This document shows, piece by piece, positions 25,147 through 33,319 of a DNA stretch of 62,466 bases. Every line of letters begins with the position of its first letter. Positions within the stretch are counted from its first letter, which is position 1. The notes beneath the pieces are model-generated. The model was given only the letters and a program-made list of their open reading frames with translations, had not been told where the DNA came from and searched no databases. The translations under genes and the position numbers were made by a program. Source of the stretch: Betaproteobacteria bacterium RIFCSPLOWO2_12_FULL_62_58 (GTDB taxonomy: Bacteria; Pseudomonadota; Gammaproteobacteria; Burkholderiales; SG8-41); the NCBI GenBank assembly GCA_001772005.1, contig MERI01000056.1, positions 1-62,466 on the forward strand, read 5' to 3'.

Positions 25147-26413
25147 CGTGTACAACTGGCAACTTGGCCGCGAGATGCATTACCCGCAGCGGGAAGCGCA
25201 CCCGCGCTCGCAGTTTGCCTTCGTCTTCAATATCAACCGCTGCATCGCGTGTCAGACCTGCACCATGGCGTGCAAGTCCACCTGGACGTTCTCGAAGGGC
25301 CAGGAGTACATGTGGTGGAACAATGTGGAGACCAAGCCCTACGGCGGTTACCCGCAGTCATGGGACGTGAAGCTGCTGGCGATGCTCGATGAAGCGCAGC
25401 AGAAAGCCAAGCAAGAGGCGACCTGGAGTCCGGGGAAAGCCGGTGACGGCGGCACGCCATACGGGGTGTACGACGGCATGACCATTTTCGAAGCCGCGCG
25501 CCGGGCGGACAAGCGCGAGGAAGTCGCTGTGGGCTATGAGCCTACGGATGAGGAGTGGCGATCTCCCAACTTTTACGAGGACACAGCCACCGGTTCTCAG
25601 GACCAGCGTGCCAGCCACAATCTGGCGCCGGCCATGCTGCCCGAACATGCGACTTGGTTCTTTTACATGCAGCGCCTGTGCAACCACTGCACCTACCCGG
25701 CGTGCCTCGCTGCCTGCCCGCGCGGCGCGATTTACAAGCGGCCCGAAGACGGCATCGTGCTCATCGACCAGAGCCGCTGCCGGGGCTATCGCAAATGCGT
25801 GGCGCAGTGCCCGTACAAGAAGCCCATGTTCCGCTCCACTACCCGCGTCAGCGAAAAATGCATCGCCTGCTATCCGCGGATCGAGGGCAAAGACCCGCTC
25901 ACGGAAGGCGCGCCCATGGAAACGCGCTGCATGACGGCCTGCGTCGGAAAGATCCGGCTCCAGGGCTTGGTCCGCATCGGCGAGGACGGAGGCTGGGCCG
26001 AAGACCGCACCAACCCGCTTTATTATCTGATCAAGGTGGAAAAGGTGGCGTTGCCGTTGTATCCGCAGTTCGGCACCGAGCCCAATGGCTACTACATTCC
26101 ACCGCGCTGGGTGCCGCGGCCTTACTTGCGGCAGATGTTCGGACCCGGAGCCGACGAAGCCGTTGAAAAATACTCCCGCCCATCGCGGGAATTGCTGGCC
26201 GTGCTCCAGTTGTTCCGGGCGTCCCAGAAAATCGTTTTCAAGTACAAGATCGTCGAGGGCAAAAAGGTCTTCGACACCACGATCGGCGGCAAGAAGTGGG
26301 AGATGTACAACGACACGGTCATCGGCTATGACAAGAACGGCAAGGAAGTCGCCCGCGTCACGGTCGAAGAGCCGAAGTTCGAGCGCCCGGCGAAGCACTA
26401 TAACTCCATCTAG
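25139..26413 (+). CDS. nxrB: NXR-type iron-sulfur beta subunit
   Basis: A 424-residue electron-transfer subunit with four cluster motifs: CIACQTCTMAC (C-x2-C-x2-C-x3-C), CNHCTYPACLAACP, CRGYRKCVAQCP (Tyr replaces the second Cys, as for a [3Fe-4S] cluster) and CIACYP with a later CMTAC. The start MPDVYNWQLGR and KGQEYMWWNNVETKPYGGYP are near-signatures of NxrB from Nitrospira-type enzymes, as is the length. ATG 25139 has GGGGAG 8 nt upstream. It has no export signal and is probably carried out with the Tat-tagged alpha subunit. As I recall, Nitrospira NxrB has Asp instead of the fourth Cys in the first motif; this protein keeps Cys. Confidence 0.9.
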   Translation: MPDVYNWQLGREMHYPQREAHPRSQFAFVFNINRCIACQTCTMACKSTWTFSKGQEYMWWNNVETKPYGGYPQSWDVKLLAMLDEAQQKAKQEATWSPGKAGDGGTPYGVYDGMTIFEAARRADKREEVAVGYEPTDEEWRSPNFYEDTATGSQDQRASHNLAPAMLPEHATWFFYMQRLCNHCTYPACLAACPRGAIYKRPEDGIVLIDQSRCRGYRKCVAQCPYKKPMFRSTTRVSEKCIACYPRIEGKDPLTEGAPMETRCMTACVGKIRLQGLVRIGEDGGWAEDRTNPLYYLIKVEKVALPLYPQFGTEPNGYYIPPRWVPRPYLRQMFGPGADEAVEKYSRPSRELLAVLQLFRASQKIVFKYKIVEGKKVFDTTIGGKKWEMYNDTVIGYDKNGKEVARVTVEEPKFERPAKHYNSI

Positions 26414-26448
26414 CAGCCTGTCGGACCGGGCGCGCCGACATGCTGCTA
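26411..26448. repeat. REP-like palindrome spanning the nxrB stop codon
   Basis: TAGCAGCCTGTCGG (26411-26424) pairs with CCGACATGCTGCTA (26435-26448) with one mismatch. Its first TAG is the stop codon of the beta subunit gene, and an ATG in its right arm (26440) opens an alternative start for the chaperone. It shares the TGTCGGAC core with the cobA-region palindromes. Confidence 0.7.
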
Positions 26449-26460
26449 AGCGGATTCGCG

Positions 26461-27225
26461 ATGAATGCAATCGAGGTCATGGCCAAGTCGAAAGCCCGCA
26501 GCCAAGCGTATTCGTTCCTGGCGCTCGCATTTTCGTATCCGGACGATGCGCAGCCGGTCTCGCTCAAGGAGCAGTACGATCTGCTGCCGGGCAGTCTGGA
26601 AATGCTTGCCGACCCTCCCAGTAAGAAAGCAGTGGACGCGCTGCGGCCTGCTATTACAGCGTTGACCGCGGCTTCGCTCGGAGACGGCTACACGCGATGC
26701 TTCGGCCATGCCATGTCCAAGGATTGTCCGCCTTACGAGGCCGAGTACGGCCAGGCGCATATTTTCCAGAAAACGCACACCCTCGCCGATATCGCCGGTT
26801 TTTACCGGGCTTTCGGATTGGATCTGGCCGCCGATTCACACGAGCGCGTGGATCATATCAGCGTGGAACTCGAGTTCATGCACTTCCTGTGCCTGAAAGA
26901 GGTCTACGCCTTGGCGAATAAACATCCGGACGAACAACTCGCCCTGTGCCGTGAGGCGCAAAGCAAGTTCCTGCGAGACCATGTTTGCCGCTGGGCATTT
27001 GGATTCGCGCGCCGCCTGTGCGCCAAAGCGGGCGATACCCTGTATCAAGAACTGGGCCAACTGCTCGCTGTCTTCCTTGAGGCGGAGTTGCGGGCGCTGG
27101 GATTGAAACCTACCGAGGTCGCAGGCCCGGACATGGTCGAGGAGGGAACGCAAGCGTTACCTGAAGCGGGAACAGGCCAGCCGCCGAGTTGTGAAACATG
27201 CTATGGCCTTGGGAGAGCGCAATGA
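26461..27225 (+). CDS. TorD/DmsD-family molybdoenzyme maturation chaperone
   Basis: A 254-residue, all-helical, cytoplasmic protein. Family features are the Y-x2-LA.AFSYPD start, a YTRCFGH...CPPYEAEYG segment and D-H-I-S-V-E-L-E-F-M. Such chaperones hold the Tat-tagged alpha subunit until the molybdenum cofactor is inserted. ATG 26461 is preferred; ATG 26440 lies inside a REP palindrome and would add seven residues. A C-terminal SCETC pair is notable. It overlaps the gamma subunit gene by 4 nt. Confidence 0.85.
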   Translation: MNAIEVMAKSKARSQAYSFLALAFSYPDDAQPVSLKEQYDLLPGSLEMLADPPSKKAVDALRPAITALTAASLGDGYTRCFGHAMSKDCPPYEAEYGQAHIFQKTHTLADIAGFYRAFGLDLAADSHERVDHISVELEFMHFLCLKEVYALANKHPDEQLALCREAQSKFLRDHVCRWAFGFARRLCAKAGDTLYQELGQLLAVFLEAELRALGLKPTEVAGPDMVEEGTQALPEAGTGQPPSCETCYGLGRAQ

Positions 27226-28325
27226 ACGCGAACAAGCCCGAGAAACAGCGCCGCCTCCTGCTCGGGGTGCCCTTTGCCGCAATGGCAGGTTGGCTTTTCT
27301 TGCCGGCTCGCCGCGCCCACGCTCAGGAAAAAGCGACGCTCCTTGCGAAGCCGGTTGCACAAATCCCGATCGATCCGGAGGATGCCGCTTGGCAAAGCGC
27401 AGACATCCTGGAAGTCCCGCTCGCTGCCCAGGCGGTGGTCAAACCGCGGACATATGAGGTTGCCGTGAAGGCCATCGTGGTGCGCGCGCTCTACGACGAC
27501 AACCGGCTTGCGCTCCGATTGGAGTGGCGCGACGCCGCGAGCGAGGCCATGACAGGTGGGGTGAGCGCGTTCCGGGATGCCATTGCCGTGGAATTTCCTT
27601 CGGATCCCAAGGCCGGGATCCCGTTCTTCGGCATGGGCGAGCCCAACCGCCCGGTCACGATTTATCAGTGGAAAGCGGATTGGCAGTCGGCGTTGAATAA
27701 TGACGTCGACGAAAAATACCCGAACATGGCGGTTGACTGGTATCCCTTTTCGGGACGCGGTCCTGGTGAGATCGCCGAGGCGACAGACTACGGCAAAAAA
27801 GACGGCGACAAGGCATTCCTCACTTCCTGGGCAGCCGGCAATACCCTCGCAGATCCCGTGCTGCAGGCGCAACGAGCGGTGGAAAAGTTTTTGGCACGCG
27901 GGTTCGGCACGATTGCTCCAGTAGCCCAGGACAAACAGGACGGCGAAGCCAAAGCAGCGTGGAAGGACGGCGTGTGGAAAGCTGTCGTTACGATTCCGCG
28001 CTCCCAGGAACAATTCACCTTCGCACGCGGCCAGACGGTTCCCGTGGCATTTGCCGCATGGGACGGCGCGAAAGGCGAACGCGGCGGCGAGAAAGCCGTC
28101 TCGACGTGGTATTTTCTGAGCCTGGAGCAACCGGTCGGCGTTGTCACCTACGTTGCGCCGCTGGTGATGGTGGCCGGCGCCGCCGCAGTCGAACTTGCGG
28201 GGTTGCATGGCTTGCGCGCGCGTCGAACACCAAGCGGGTCGCGGCGATCGTCCAGTACCGCCGTGCGAGAATGGATCACGGATTTGCGCGCCAAGCTCAC
28301 GCCGCGTGGCAAGAGCGGCGCTTGA
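27222..28325 (+). CDS. Heme b-binding gamma subunit (ethylbenzene dehydrogenase family)
   Basis: A 367-residue protein. A signal peptide (about residues 1-34, RRAHAQ) precedes a beta-rich domain of the ethylbenzene dehydrogenase/NxrC type. FFGMGEPNRPVTIYQWKADWQ (about residues 134-154, split here as FFGMGEP and YQWKADWQ) offers the Met and Lys that ligate heme b in this family. A C-terminal hydrophobic segment (YVAPLVMVAGAAAVELAGL) may anchor it to the membrane. It overlaps the chaperone by 4 nt and should pass electrons between the beta subunit and the cytochromes c encoded upstream. Confidence 0.82.
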   Translation: MNANKPEKQRRLLLGVPFAAMAGWLFLPARRAHAQEKATLLAKPVAQIPIDPEDAAWQSADILEVPLAAQAVVKPRTYEVAVKAIVVRALYDDNRLALRLEWRDAASEAMTGGVSAFRDAIAVEFPSDPKAGIPFFGMGEPNRPVTIYQWKADWQSALNNDVDEKYPNMAVDWYPFSGRGPGEIAEATDYGKKDGDKAFLTSWAAGNTLADPVLQAQRAVEKFLARGFGTIAPVAQDKQDGEAKAAWKDGVWKAVVTIPRSQEQFTFARGQTVPVAFAAWDGAKGERGGEKAVSTWYFLSLEQPVGVVTYVAPLVMVAGAAAVELAGLHGLRARRTPSGSRRSSSTAVREWITDLRAKLTPRGKSGA

Positions 28326-28373
28326 ATACCGGTAGCTTTGGCCTGCCGCGCCGATAGGTGAGACGCCCCCAGG

Positions 28374-29633
28374 ATGATTTGCTCCGTCGCAGCCTCACCC
28401 CCGCTTCCCTACATCGTTTCCTGGAACTTGACGCGCCGGTGCAATCTCGCCTGCGCGCATTGTTATCTTGACGCCGTGTTGCGAAAAATGGAGGCGCGCG
28501 ATGAGCTAGACACCGAGGAGGCCTTCGCTGTCATCCGCCAGCTCGCCAAGACGGCGCCCGGCGCAATGCTGGTGTTAACCGGAGGTGAACCGCTGCTTCG
28601 CCGCGATCTGGCGCGACTGGTGAAAGCGGCCGGCGACCGCGGCCTGATGCCGGTGATCGGCACCAACGGCACATTGCTTGATACGGCGCAAGCCGAATCT
28701 CTCAGGGAGGCCGGCGCAGCGGGCGTGGGGATCAGCCTGGATTCATCCAGGCCGCATTTCCACGATCGGCTGCGTGGGGTGCCGAGCGCATGGAACGGCG
28801 CACGCCGCGGTATCGCGGCGGCACGCAACGCGGGTCTTGCGGTCGTATTGCAGACCACGGTGTTTGAAGAAAACCGTCACGATCTGCCTGCTCTTGCAGA
28901 TATCGCCGAACAGGTTGGCGCGATGGCGTTTAATGTGTTTTTTCTGGTGTGCACCGGTCGCGGCGTGACTCAGACCGACCTCACATCGGCGAGTTATGAA
29001 GAAACGCTGTGCGAGATCGTGCTGCTCCAAAACCAGCACCCCGGAATGAAGATCCGCGCCCGGTGCGCGCCGTACATGCGCCGAGTGCAGGGTTTGCACG
29101 CGGGCGAAAGCGGCCGTGGCTACGCCGACTGGTCCAGTGCATGCCTGGCGGGCCGGCACTATTTCCGCATCACGCCCCAAGGGTGCGTGACCCCCTGTCC
29201 TTATATTCCCGTGGTGATCGGTGATCTCAGGACCGAACCCTTGGAACAGATATGGAACGATAATCCTGTGCTGGTCAGCCTGCGTAATGAACTGCCGGGA
29301 GGGAAATGCGGCGCATGCGATTTCCGCTACAGCTGCGGCGGTTGCCGGGCGCGGGCACTGGCTCTGCACGGGGAACTGCTCGCTGAGGACTCGAAGTGCC
29401 TTTACGTCAAACCACAAGGGCGATTGCCGGAAGCAGCGCTTTCTGCGCCGCAGGGTTCCGACGTGGCTTGGGAGCCAGAAGCCGAGGAACGCCTGCAGCG
29501 CATCCCGGCATTCGTGCGGGGATATGTCAAGGTGCACGTGGAAAAACAGGCGTTGCAGCAGGGCATGAACACCATAACGGCCGAATTTCTGGCGTCGCGG
29601 CGTCCCCCTGCCCTCGCCGGACTCCCCCGGTAG
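28374..29633 (+). CDS. Radical SAM/SPASM protein with C-terminal PCP_red-like domain
   Basis: A 419-residue protein. The radical SAM motif is CNLACAHC (near residue 22), with GGEPLLRRDL and GTNGTLL. A SPASM-type cysteine cluster follows at the C-terminus (CVTPCPY, CGACDFRYSCGGCRAR). Residues about 360-410 (WEPEAEERLQRIPAFVRGYV) resemble PCP_red, as in the Usp fusion at 16142-17491. The organisation is close to NirJ/AhbC-type heme d1 and heme maturases and to PqqE-like peptide modifiers. Its position 48 nt after the gamma subunit suggests a role in maturing a cofactor or peptide of the NXR-type complex. Substrate unknown. Confidence 0.8.
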   Translation: MICSVAASPPLPYIVSWNLTRRCNLACAHCYLDAVLRKMEARDELDTEEAFAVIRQLAKTAPGAMLVLTGGEPLLRRDLARLVKAAGDRGLMPVIGTNGTLLDTAQAESLREAGAAGVGISLDSSRPHFHDRLRGVPSAWNGARRGIAAARNAGLAVVLQTTVFEENRHDLPALADIAEQVGAMAFNVFFLVCTGRGVTQTDLTSASYEETLCEIVLLQNQHPGMKIRARCAPYMRRVQGLHAGESGRGYADWSSACLAGRHYFRITPQGCVTPCPYIPVVIGDLRTEPLEQIWNDNPVLVSLRNELPGGKCGACDFRYSCGGCRARALALHGELLAEDSKCLYVKPQGRLPEAALSAPQGSDVAWEPEAEERLQRIPAFVRGYVKVHVEKQALQQGMNTITAEFLASRRPPALAGLPR

Positions 29634-29817
29634 CCGCGACCTTTCGGGATTTACTGTCGCTTCTTGGGGCAGCGATGTCGAGAAGGGAGAAATTTCGGCG
29701 GATCATCGAGCCGCCGCGGAGTATTTTTCAGCGTTGGGCACGCGCTCGACCATCTGTTCCTGCGTGCACATGAGTCGAGTCCGAACCGGTTCTAGTTCAA
29801 GAGAGAGAGGTGACATT
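29634..29817. other. Short intergenic region before the FecR/cyclase pair
   Basis: No gene, terminator or recognised promoter is seen. It marks the shift to a different codon style that begins with the FecR gene. Confidence 0.4.
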
Positions 29818-30513
29818 ATGAAAAAGTCTGGCCGGCACTTGCGAGTGGGCTTGGCCATAACGGGCCTGGCGGTGACGATGGCAGTGTTCCTTTTCCTTGC
29901 GGACTCCATGTTCGGGGTGGCGGCGCAAGAAAAAGCGAAGACGGAAGGCCGCGTGGTGTCCATACGGGATGGCAAGTTCGAGAGGTTCCGGCAAAATCTT
30001 TGGAATTCGCTGAGGGTTGGCCAGGAGATCTTTCGGGACGACAGGGTAAGAACGGACAAGACGGCGGTAGCGATGGTGACGCTTGCCGGCATTGGCCGCA
30101 TCGTGATAGGGCCTTCTTCCGATATAGAACTGGGCAAGGACCCCAAAGACTTCACGATCAAGATGCAGCGGGGGTTCGCGTGGTTTGAGTCCAATCTGCC
30201 GAAAGGGAGCAAGGCATCCATAACGACCAGCCTTGCAACTGCCGGGATACGCGGCACCGGCTTCTCCGTGTGCTATGACGGCAAGAATTACTGTGCGTGC
30301 ACATGCTTCGGGGAAGTCGAAGTCTCATTGGACGGTGGACGCGTAATCAAGGTGCCCAAGGGGGAGTACTTCGCCTTCACAGCGGGGTCGCCGATTCCCG
30401 GCAAGACGGAGTCAGCAGCATCTCTGCTGGAGAAAGCTGGTGCAGGCTTTGACTTTTGCTTTAACTGCCATGTTGTCGCCGGCAGCGGCAAATTAAGGCC
30501 GGACAGGAAGTGA
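29818..30513 (+). CDS. FecR-domain periplasmic protein with C-terminal heme c motif
   Basis: A 231-residue protein with a signal or anchor segment (about residues 10-35). A FecR domain follows (about 45-150; VGQEIFRDDRVRTDKTA, GRIVIGPSSDIEL, TAGIRGTGFSV). A cysteine-rich patch (CYDGKNYCACTCF) lies before a C-terminal CFNCH. The CXXCH would bind a c-type heme if exported, which is unusual for this family. ATG 29818 has GAGG about 7 nt upstream. It overlaps the cyclase gene by 4 nt, suggesting a two-part sensor in which this protein detects a redox or ligand signal outside the membrane. Confidence 0.78.
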   Translation: MKKSGRHLRVGLAITGLAVTMAVFLFLADSMFGVAAQEKAKTEGRVVSIRDGKFERFRQNLWNSLRVGQEIFRDDRVRTDKTAVAMVTLAGIGRIVIGPSSDIELGKDPKDFTIKMQRGFAWFESNLPKGSKASITTSLATAGIRGTGFSVCYDGKNYCACTCFGEVEVSLDGGRVIKVPKGEYFAFTAGSPIPGKTESAASLLEKAGAGFDFCFNCHVVAGSGKLRPDRK

Positions 30514-32813
30514 AACATTCTGCGCTGATAGCCGTTCTCGCGTCCCTTGCCGCTTTTCTCGACGTGGGAGGGCACCTCGACTCGTTCGAAAGGCAAACCC
30601 TGGACGCGAGGTATCGTTTTTTTGCACTTCCTGCCCATCATACGCAGGACATCGTCATCCTCCACGTCTCCGAGGAGTCGATAAAACGCCTCGAGCCGTT
30701 CTACGGAAGATGGCCATGGCCCCGTGTCGTTCACGCCGAGGCCATCGAGTATCTCGAGTCCGACGGTGCGAGGTCAATCGGCTTTGATATTCTCTTTCCC
30801 GAAAAGTCCCTGCGGCAGGAGGTGGATTCGGCGATTATTCATCAGCTGAAAGCGCTGGCGAAGAACGCCGACCTCCCGGAGGTAAGGGCAGAGCTCCAGC
30901 ACCGGCTGGACGCCCTCAATCCCGAGCTGAGCGATGCCTTGTTTGTCTCGCAGGCGGGGAAGTCCAGGAATGTTTTTCAGTCGTCGGTGTTCTATGTGGG
31001 GGAGAATGATCTGGCGCCGGAGCGAGGTCTTGCGGCTAATGAGAATGTGGCCTCGAGGATCAAGTCAGTTTTGGCGAATTCGGCTGTGCCCGTTCAACTG
31101 AAGCACCGCGAGGCGGTGTTTTTCAATGCCACGATCCCTTTCGATGAGCTGGCAAGAGCCTCGCGGGGTGTCGGCCACATCAATTACATTCCCGATAGTG
31201 ACGGGGTGTGCAGGAGGTTTATGCCGCTTGCGTGGTTCGGGGCGCGGGATACCGCGTATCCTTCGCTCGCATTGATTGTCGCGGCGGCAGTGAAAGGAAT
31301 CCCGCTGGATAAGATCAGAATGGAAAACGACCGCGTGGTTGTCGGAGACGCGGAAATCCCGCTCCTGCCTGATGGGAGCGCGATGATCAATTATCAGGGG
31401 GGGAAGATCACAAACGAGCACGATGGCAAGAGAAAGTTTGAATCGTTCTACAGCCAAATCCCGTACGAGTCCGTGCTCGCGTCGGCGGATCTCGTGCGGG
31501 CGGGAAAAGAGCCGGCGCTTCCGGCTGGAACCTTTAAGAACAGGATCGCCCTGATAACGGCGTCCGCCGCGGGGCTTTCAGATCTCCGGGCGACACCATT
31601 CAGTCCCGTGACGCCAGGAGTGGAAATACACGCCAACATCATAGACAACATCCTTTCGGCCAGGTTTCTTCGTCGGCTCGGCCTGTGGACCGAGAAGGCG
31701 TACATCCTCGTGCTTGCCTTGGTGGTGGGGGCGGCTACCGCATCAACAAGGCCGTATATCGGATTCGCGGTCGCTGCGGCGCTGTCGGCTGCTGTGACCG
31801 GAGCCCACTGGGGGCTATTCGCCTATGGATGGGTGCTTCCGATAGTCAACGTGTCTGTTGTGATGGCGGGTACTTATCTTGGAGTCGTGCTGTTGAAGTA
31901 TGTGGCTGAGGAAAGAGAGAAAAAGCAAATAAGGTCTGCCTTCGGGCATTATCTGGCGCCGCAGGTTCTGGAGGAGGTGCTTAAAGCGCCCGAGACGATC
32001 GGCCTGGGTGGCGCGAGAAGACATATGACCGTTCTTTTTTCCGACATCGAGGGGTTCGCCTCGTTATCGGAAAAAATGGCGCCCGAGGATGTGAGCGCGA
32101 TTCTGAACGAGTATCTGAATCAGATGATGAACTGTATCAAGGAGACCGGCGGCACGTTGGACAAGTTCATCGGCGACGCGATCATGGCGGAGTGGAATGC
32201 ACCGGTAACGCAGGCGGATCACGCCGCCCGTGCGTGTGAGACCGCCCTGCTGATGATGGAAGAGATGACGAAGCTCGGAGAGAAGTGGCGCGGGGAGGGG
32301 AAGCCACTCTTGAATATCAGGATCGGCGTCAACACAGGCGAGATGGTCGTCGGCAATCTGGGGTCAAAAGAGATTTTTGATTACACGGTGATCGGCGACG
32401 AGGTCAACGTCGCCGCGAGGCTGGAACCGCTCAATAAGGATTTCAACACGAATATCGCGGTCTCCGAAAGCACCCGCGACGAGGCCGAATTGCATCGGCC
32501 GGGCAGGTTCGTTTTCCGCCGGCTGGCAAGGGTGGCATTGAAGGGGAAGACCGCGCCGCTGGATGTTTATGAATTGGTCAGATTGAAGGACGCTTTGGCG
32601 AGGGAGCGCATGGAGGCATTAGGTCTCTACGCGCAGGGGCTTGACCTGTTTCTCGAAGGGCGCTTCCCCGAAGCGAGGGAACTGTTCGAGCGGGCAGTCG
32701 AGAGGTACCCGGGCGACGGCCCGTCCCGAAACTATGCGGAGCTGTGCGCAGCTTACGAGGAGGCCCCGCCTCCGCCCGATTGGAACGGGGTATATGTTCA
32801 GAGATCGAAGTAA
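30510..32813 (+). CDS. CHASE2-domain adenylate/guanylate cyclase (class III)
   Basis: A 767-residue membrane protein that starts with GTG inside the GTGA overlap. The extracellular CHASE2 domain (about residues 25-380) begins DARYRFFALP and includes GRWPWPRVVHAEAIEYL. Three transmembrane helices follow (about 390-455). The cyclase domain (about 500-680) has metal-binding FSDIEGF and the GDAIMAEWNAP, GVNTGEMVVGN and YTVIGDEVNVAARLE motifs. It should make cAMP or another cyclic nucleotide when its sensor changes state. Frequent AGG/AGA arginine codons set it and the FecR gene apart from neighbours that use CGC. FecR/CHASE2-cyclase pairs are common in deltaproteobacteria, so transfer is plausible. 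Confidence 0.9.
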   Translation: MKHSALIAVLASLAAFLDVGGHLDSFERQTLDARYRFFALPAHHTQDIVILHVSEESIKRLEPFYGRWPWPRVVHAEAIEYLESDGARSIGFDILFPEKSLRQEVDSAIIHQLKALAKNADLPEVRAELQHRLDALNPELSDALFVSQAGKSRNVFQSSVFYVGENDLAPERGLAANENVASRIKSVLANSAVPVQLKHREAVFFNATIPFDELARASRGVGHINYIPDSDGVCRRFMPLAWFGARDTAYPSLALIVAAAVKGIPLDKIRMENDRVVVGDAEIPLLPDGSAMINYQGGKITNEHDGKRKFESFYSQIPYESVLASADLVRAGKEPALPAGTFKNRIALITASAAGLSDLRATPFSPVTPGVEIHANIIDNILSARFLRRLGLWTEKAYILVLALVVGAATASTRPYIGFAVAAALSAAVTGAHWGLFAYGWVLPIVNVSVVMAGTYLGVVLLKYVAEEREKKQIRSAFGHYLAPQVLEEVLKAPETIGLGGARRHMTVLFSDIEGFASLSEKMAPEDVSAILNEYLNQMMNCIKETGGTLDKFIGDAIMAEWNAPVTQADHAARACETALLMMEEMTKLGEKWRGEGKPLLNIRIGVNTGEMVVGNLGSKEIFDYTVIGDEVNVAARLEPLNKDFNTNIAVSESTRDEAELHRPGRFVFRRLARVALKGKTAPLDVYELVRLKDALARERMEALGLYAQGLDLFLEGRFPEARELFERAVERYPGDGPSRNYAELCAAYEEAPPPPDWNGVYVQRSK

Positions 32814-32912
32814 CTGGTTTCGTATGCCGAAGAGTTGCGAAGATCTAACTAGCCGCGACATTTCAAATCGACATGCTGCCGTTTCCAACCCGCGCCGTCA
32901 GGCATGGATTTC

Positions 32913-32954
32913 TTGATGAGTATCAAGGCGCGCGCTACCGTAGACCCCTATGCT
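32913..32954 (+). promoter_or_regulatory. FNR-type promoter of the DUF2249 gene
   Basis: TTGATgagtATCAA (32913-32926) is a perfect consensus box and TATGCT (32949-32954) follows exactly 22 nt later. The predicted start near 32961 leaves a leader of about 77 nt. Confidence 0.7.
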
Positions 32955-33037
32955 GGTCGCTGCCGGTGGCCCAACGGGTGACGTCCTCCACGCGCGGGCC
33001 CGGCCATCATGGCATGGCGTCACAAGAGGGTGCAGCG

Positions 33038-33319
33038 ATGAGCGCAGGCGGTGCGGGCAAGCCGTTGGAAATCTTCGAAACGATCGACGCGCGAGGGTGG
33101 GAGCCGCCCCAACCGATGATGCGCGTGCTGGATACGCTCGAGCGCCTGCCGCGCGGCAAGAAGGTAATCATGCTGCTGCACTGCGAGCCGCGGCCGCTGT
33201 TCAGGGTCCTCAAGAACAACAGCTTCGACTATCGCTGCCGGTTCGTTCCCGACGGCCACTTCGAAATCACGATCTGGCACTACGCCGACACGCTGGCCAC
33301 TTCCGCCGACCTCGACTGA
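33038..33319 (+). CDS. DUF2249-type small protein
   Basis: A 93-residue cytoplasmic protein with the DUF2249 pattern LEIFETIDARGWEPPQPMMRVLDTLERLPRG, followed by VIMLLHCEPRPLF and FEITIWHY (about residues 10-88, quoted in parts). Such proteins often sit beside hemerythrins and NO or nitrogen-oxide genes; their activity is not established. ATG 33038 has GAGGG 8 nt upstream; ATG 33012 is an alternative. The last 40 nt overlap the 3' end of the convergent ctaA gene. Confidence 0.75.
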   Translation: MSAGGAGKPLEIFETIDARGWEPPQPMMRVLDTLERLPRGKKVIMLLHCEPRPLFRVLKNNSFDYRCRFVPDGHFEITIWHYADTLATSADLD

